Shown piece after piece: positions 5,891-6,929 of a DNA stretch of 6,929 nt. The notes under the pieces were generated by a model. It made no database searches. It saw only the letters and a program-made list of their open reading frames with translations, and had not been told where the DNA came from. The stretch's first letter is position 1. Each line of letters starts with the position of its first letter. Made by a program: the position numbers and the translations under genes. Source of the stretch: Sulfurospirillum sp. UBA6810 (GTDB lineage Bacteria > Campylobacterota > Campylobacteria > Campylobacterales > Sulfurospirillaceae); contig DKEY01000125.1 of assembly GCA_002469305.1 (NCBI GenBank), positions 1 to 6,929 of the forward strand, written 5' to 3'.

Positions 5891-6929
5891 ATGCAATTAA
5901 AAACACAAAACACCATAAGACTAATCAGTTTGCTCCCTCTACTTACGTTAGTTTTACTTTCTACATACCTGCTTTACATATCATACAATCAGTATCATAC
6001 GGCTGTAGAATTTGAAAGTAGACTCAATAAGACAAAAGTTTTAAATGAGTTTTCAATTAACCTTGCAAAAGAAAGAGGTCTCAGCGCTACATACCTTGCA
6101 AGTGATGGGGCTATTGCTGAAGATACTCTAAAGGAACAAAAGGCGTTAGTTGATACTTCTTATGCCAACTTTCAAGCATATTTTTCTGTCAATGAGAGAA
6201 ACACTAGAATCAACAATATTATAAACCTAATGGCAGATATTGAAAAAGTTAGAAAAGCGGTTGAAGCTGGCGATGCAAACTTTAACAATACATTTTTTAG
6301 TTTTTATTCACAAATCAATTCTTATATACTTCAAGAGTTGCAAACACTAGGAGAAATCACTACAAATTCAAATATTGGTAATCTTAGTGCAACACTTGTT
6401 TCTGCATACAAAGATATAGAATATTCTGGACAAGAAAGAGGTTTTGTTTCAAAAGTTTTAAGTAAATATGTCGCTTTTAGTGATGATGAATTGGATCAGT
6501 GGATTGGTTTATTTAGTAAATCCAATACATTTGACTACTCTATCTTACAAAATGGACCTGCAAAAACAGCCATCAAAAGCCTTTATGAAACTATTGATAG
6601 CAAAGAGTTGATTAATGAAATAAAACAAGCAAAAGCTGAACTTATACTGGCTTCTGAAAGTGGGGAGTATCTTATAGATCCTTCTCTTTGGTTTAACCTT
6701 ATGACAAGAAAAATTGACCTCTTGGATAAATCAGCAAATATTTTAAGAGACAATCTAAAAATAGAAGTGAAAAAATACTATGATGAAGCTTACATCCAAC
6801 TCGTTGTAGCTATCGTAGTATTTAGTGCTTCTTTGCTAGGTCTTCTTTTAGGATTTATACTTGCTGGTCAATTCAAAAAGAATGTCCAAGGTCTTGAAAA
6901 GATATTTGAAAAAGTTGAAGAGATTGCAG
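5891..6929 (+). CDS. membrane receptor with NIT (nitrate/nitrite) sensor domain, partial
   Basis: N-terminal 346 residues of a transmembrane sensor that runs off the right end. TM1 spans about residues 11-31 (SLLPLLTLVLLSTYLLYIS) and TM2 about 304-326. Between them is an all-helical periplasmic domain with two helical halves. The first carries AKERGLSATYLAS (E61-R62-G63) and the second GQERGFVSKVL (E182-R183-G184), the hallmark of NIT domains (PF08376), known from the nitrate-responsive regulator NasR. After TM2 the sequence QFKKNVQGLEKIFEKVEEIA starts a HAMP-like or signalling helix. The output domain is not visible: methyl-accepting, diguanylate cyclase and histidine kinase are all possible. 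The ATG at 5891 is chosen because AGAGGA lies at 5878-5883, seven bases upstream, and TM1 follows at once. It sits just downstream of the HPt-like gene. NIT sensor class is well supported; the actual ligand is inferred. Confidence 0.88.
   Translation, partial: MQLKTQNTIRLISLLPLLTLVLLSTYLLYISYNQYHTAVEFESRLNKTKVLNEFSINLAKERGLSATYLASDGAIAEDTLKEQKALVDTSYANFQAYFSVNERNTRINNIINLMADIEKVRKAVEAGDANFNNTFFSFYSQINSYILQELQTLGEITTNSNIGNLSATLVSAYKDIEYSGQERGFVSKVLSKYVAFSDDELDQWIGLFSKSNTFDYSILQNGPAKTAIKSLYETIDSKELINEIKQAKAELILASESGEYLIDPSLWFNLMTRKIDLLDKSANILRDNLKIEVKKYYDEAYIQLVVAIVVFSASLLGLLLGFILAGQFKKNVQGLEKIFEKVEEIA

Noticed and set aside
1..6929. CRISPR array, tRNA, rRNA, insertion sequence or phage signal
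   Set aside because: No regularly spaced direct repeats, no cloverleaf or rRNA-like stretches, no transposase or integrase motifs; composition is even across the window.

Overview
The window is low-GC, coding-dense bacterial chromosome. It most resembles a member of the Campylobacterota (epsilonproteobacteria), perhaps close to Sulfurimonas. The reasons are A/T-rich codon use, TTG starts, tightly overlapping genes, a UvrC of the type I recall from Campylobacter with a short insert after the GIY-YIG core, and a nitrate/nitrite-type sensor receptor. The genus is a guess from recall, not from a search.

Left part, minus strand, read from about 2450 down to 1: a three-gene set made of a 46-residue lipoprotein, nadB (L-aspartate oxidase, first step of NAD synthesis from aspartate) and nhaD (Na+/H+ antiporter, cut off by the window's left end). 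The lipoprotein stop directly abuts the nadB TTG start, and nadB and nhaD overlap by ATGA, so the three are probably one transcript with coupled translation.

Middle, plus strand, 2420-4647: a 148-residue protein resembling DUF721/DciA, followed with a 19-bp overlap by uvrC, the nuclease subunit of nucleotide excision repair. The start of this pair overlaps head-to-head with the start of the lipoprotein gene, so the two divergent operons share about 50 bp of control and coding DNA. That stretch holds an extended -10 box placed so close to the ATG that a leaderless mRNA is expected, and a nine-A run that serves both genes.

Right part, plus strand, 4765-6929: a 364-residue signalling protein of unknown function, with an unrecognised N-terminal domain, a long acidic linker and a C-terminal HPt-like domain whose phospho-accepting histidine is leucine. 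It is followed 31 bp later by the first 346 residues of a membrane receptor with a periplasmic NIT (nitrate/nitrite sensing) domain. These two genes look co-transcribed and may act together in signalling.

No tRNA, rRNA, CRISPR array, insertion sequence or phage gene was seen. No stretch over 300 bases lacks a gene. The largest gap is 4648-4764 (117 bp), with a weak inverted repeat and a candidate promoter.
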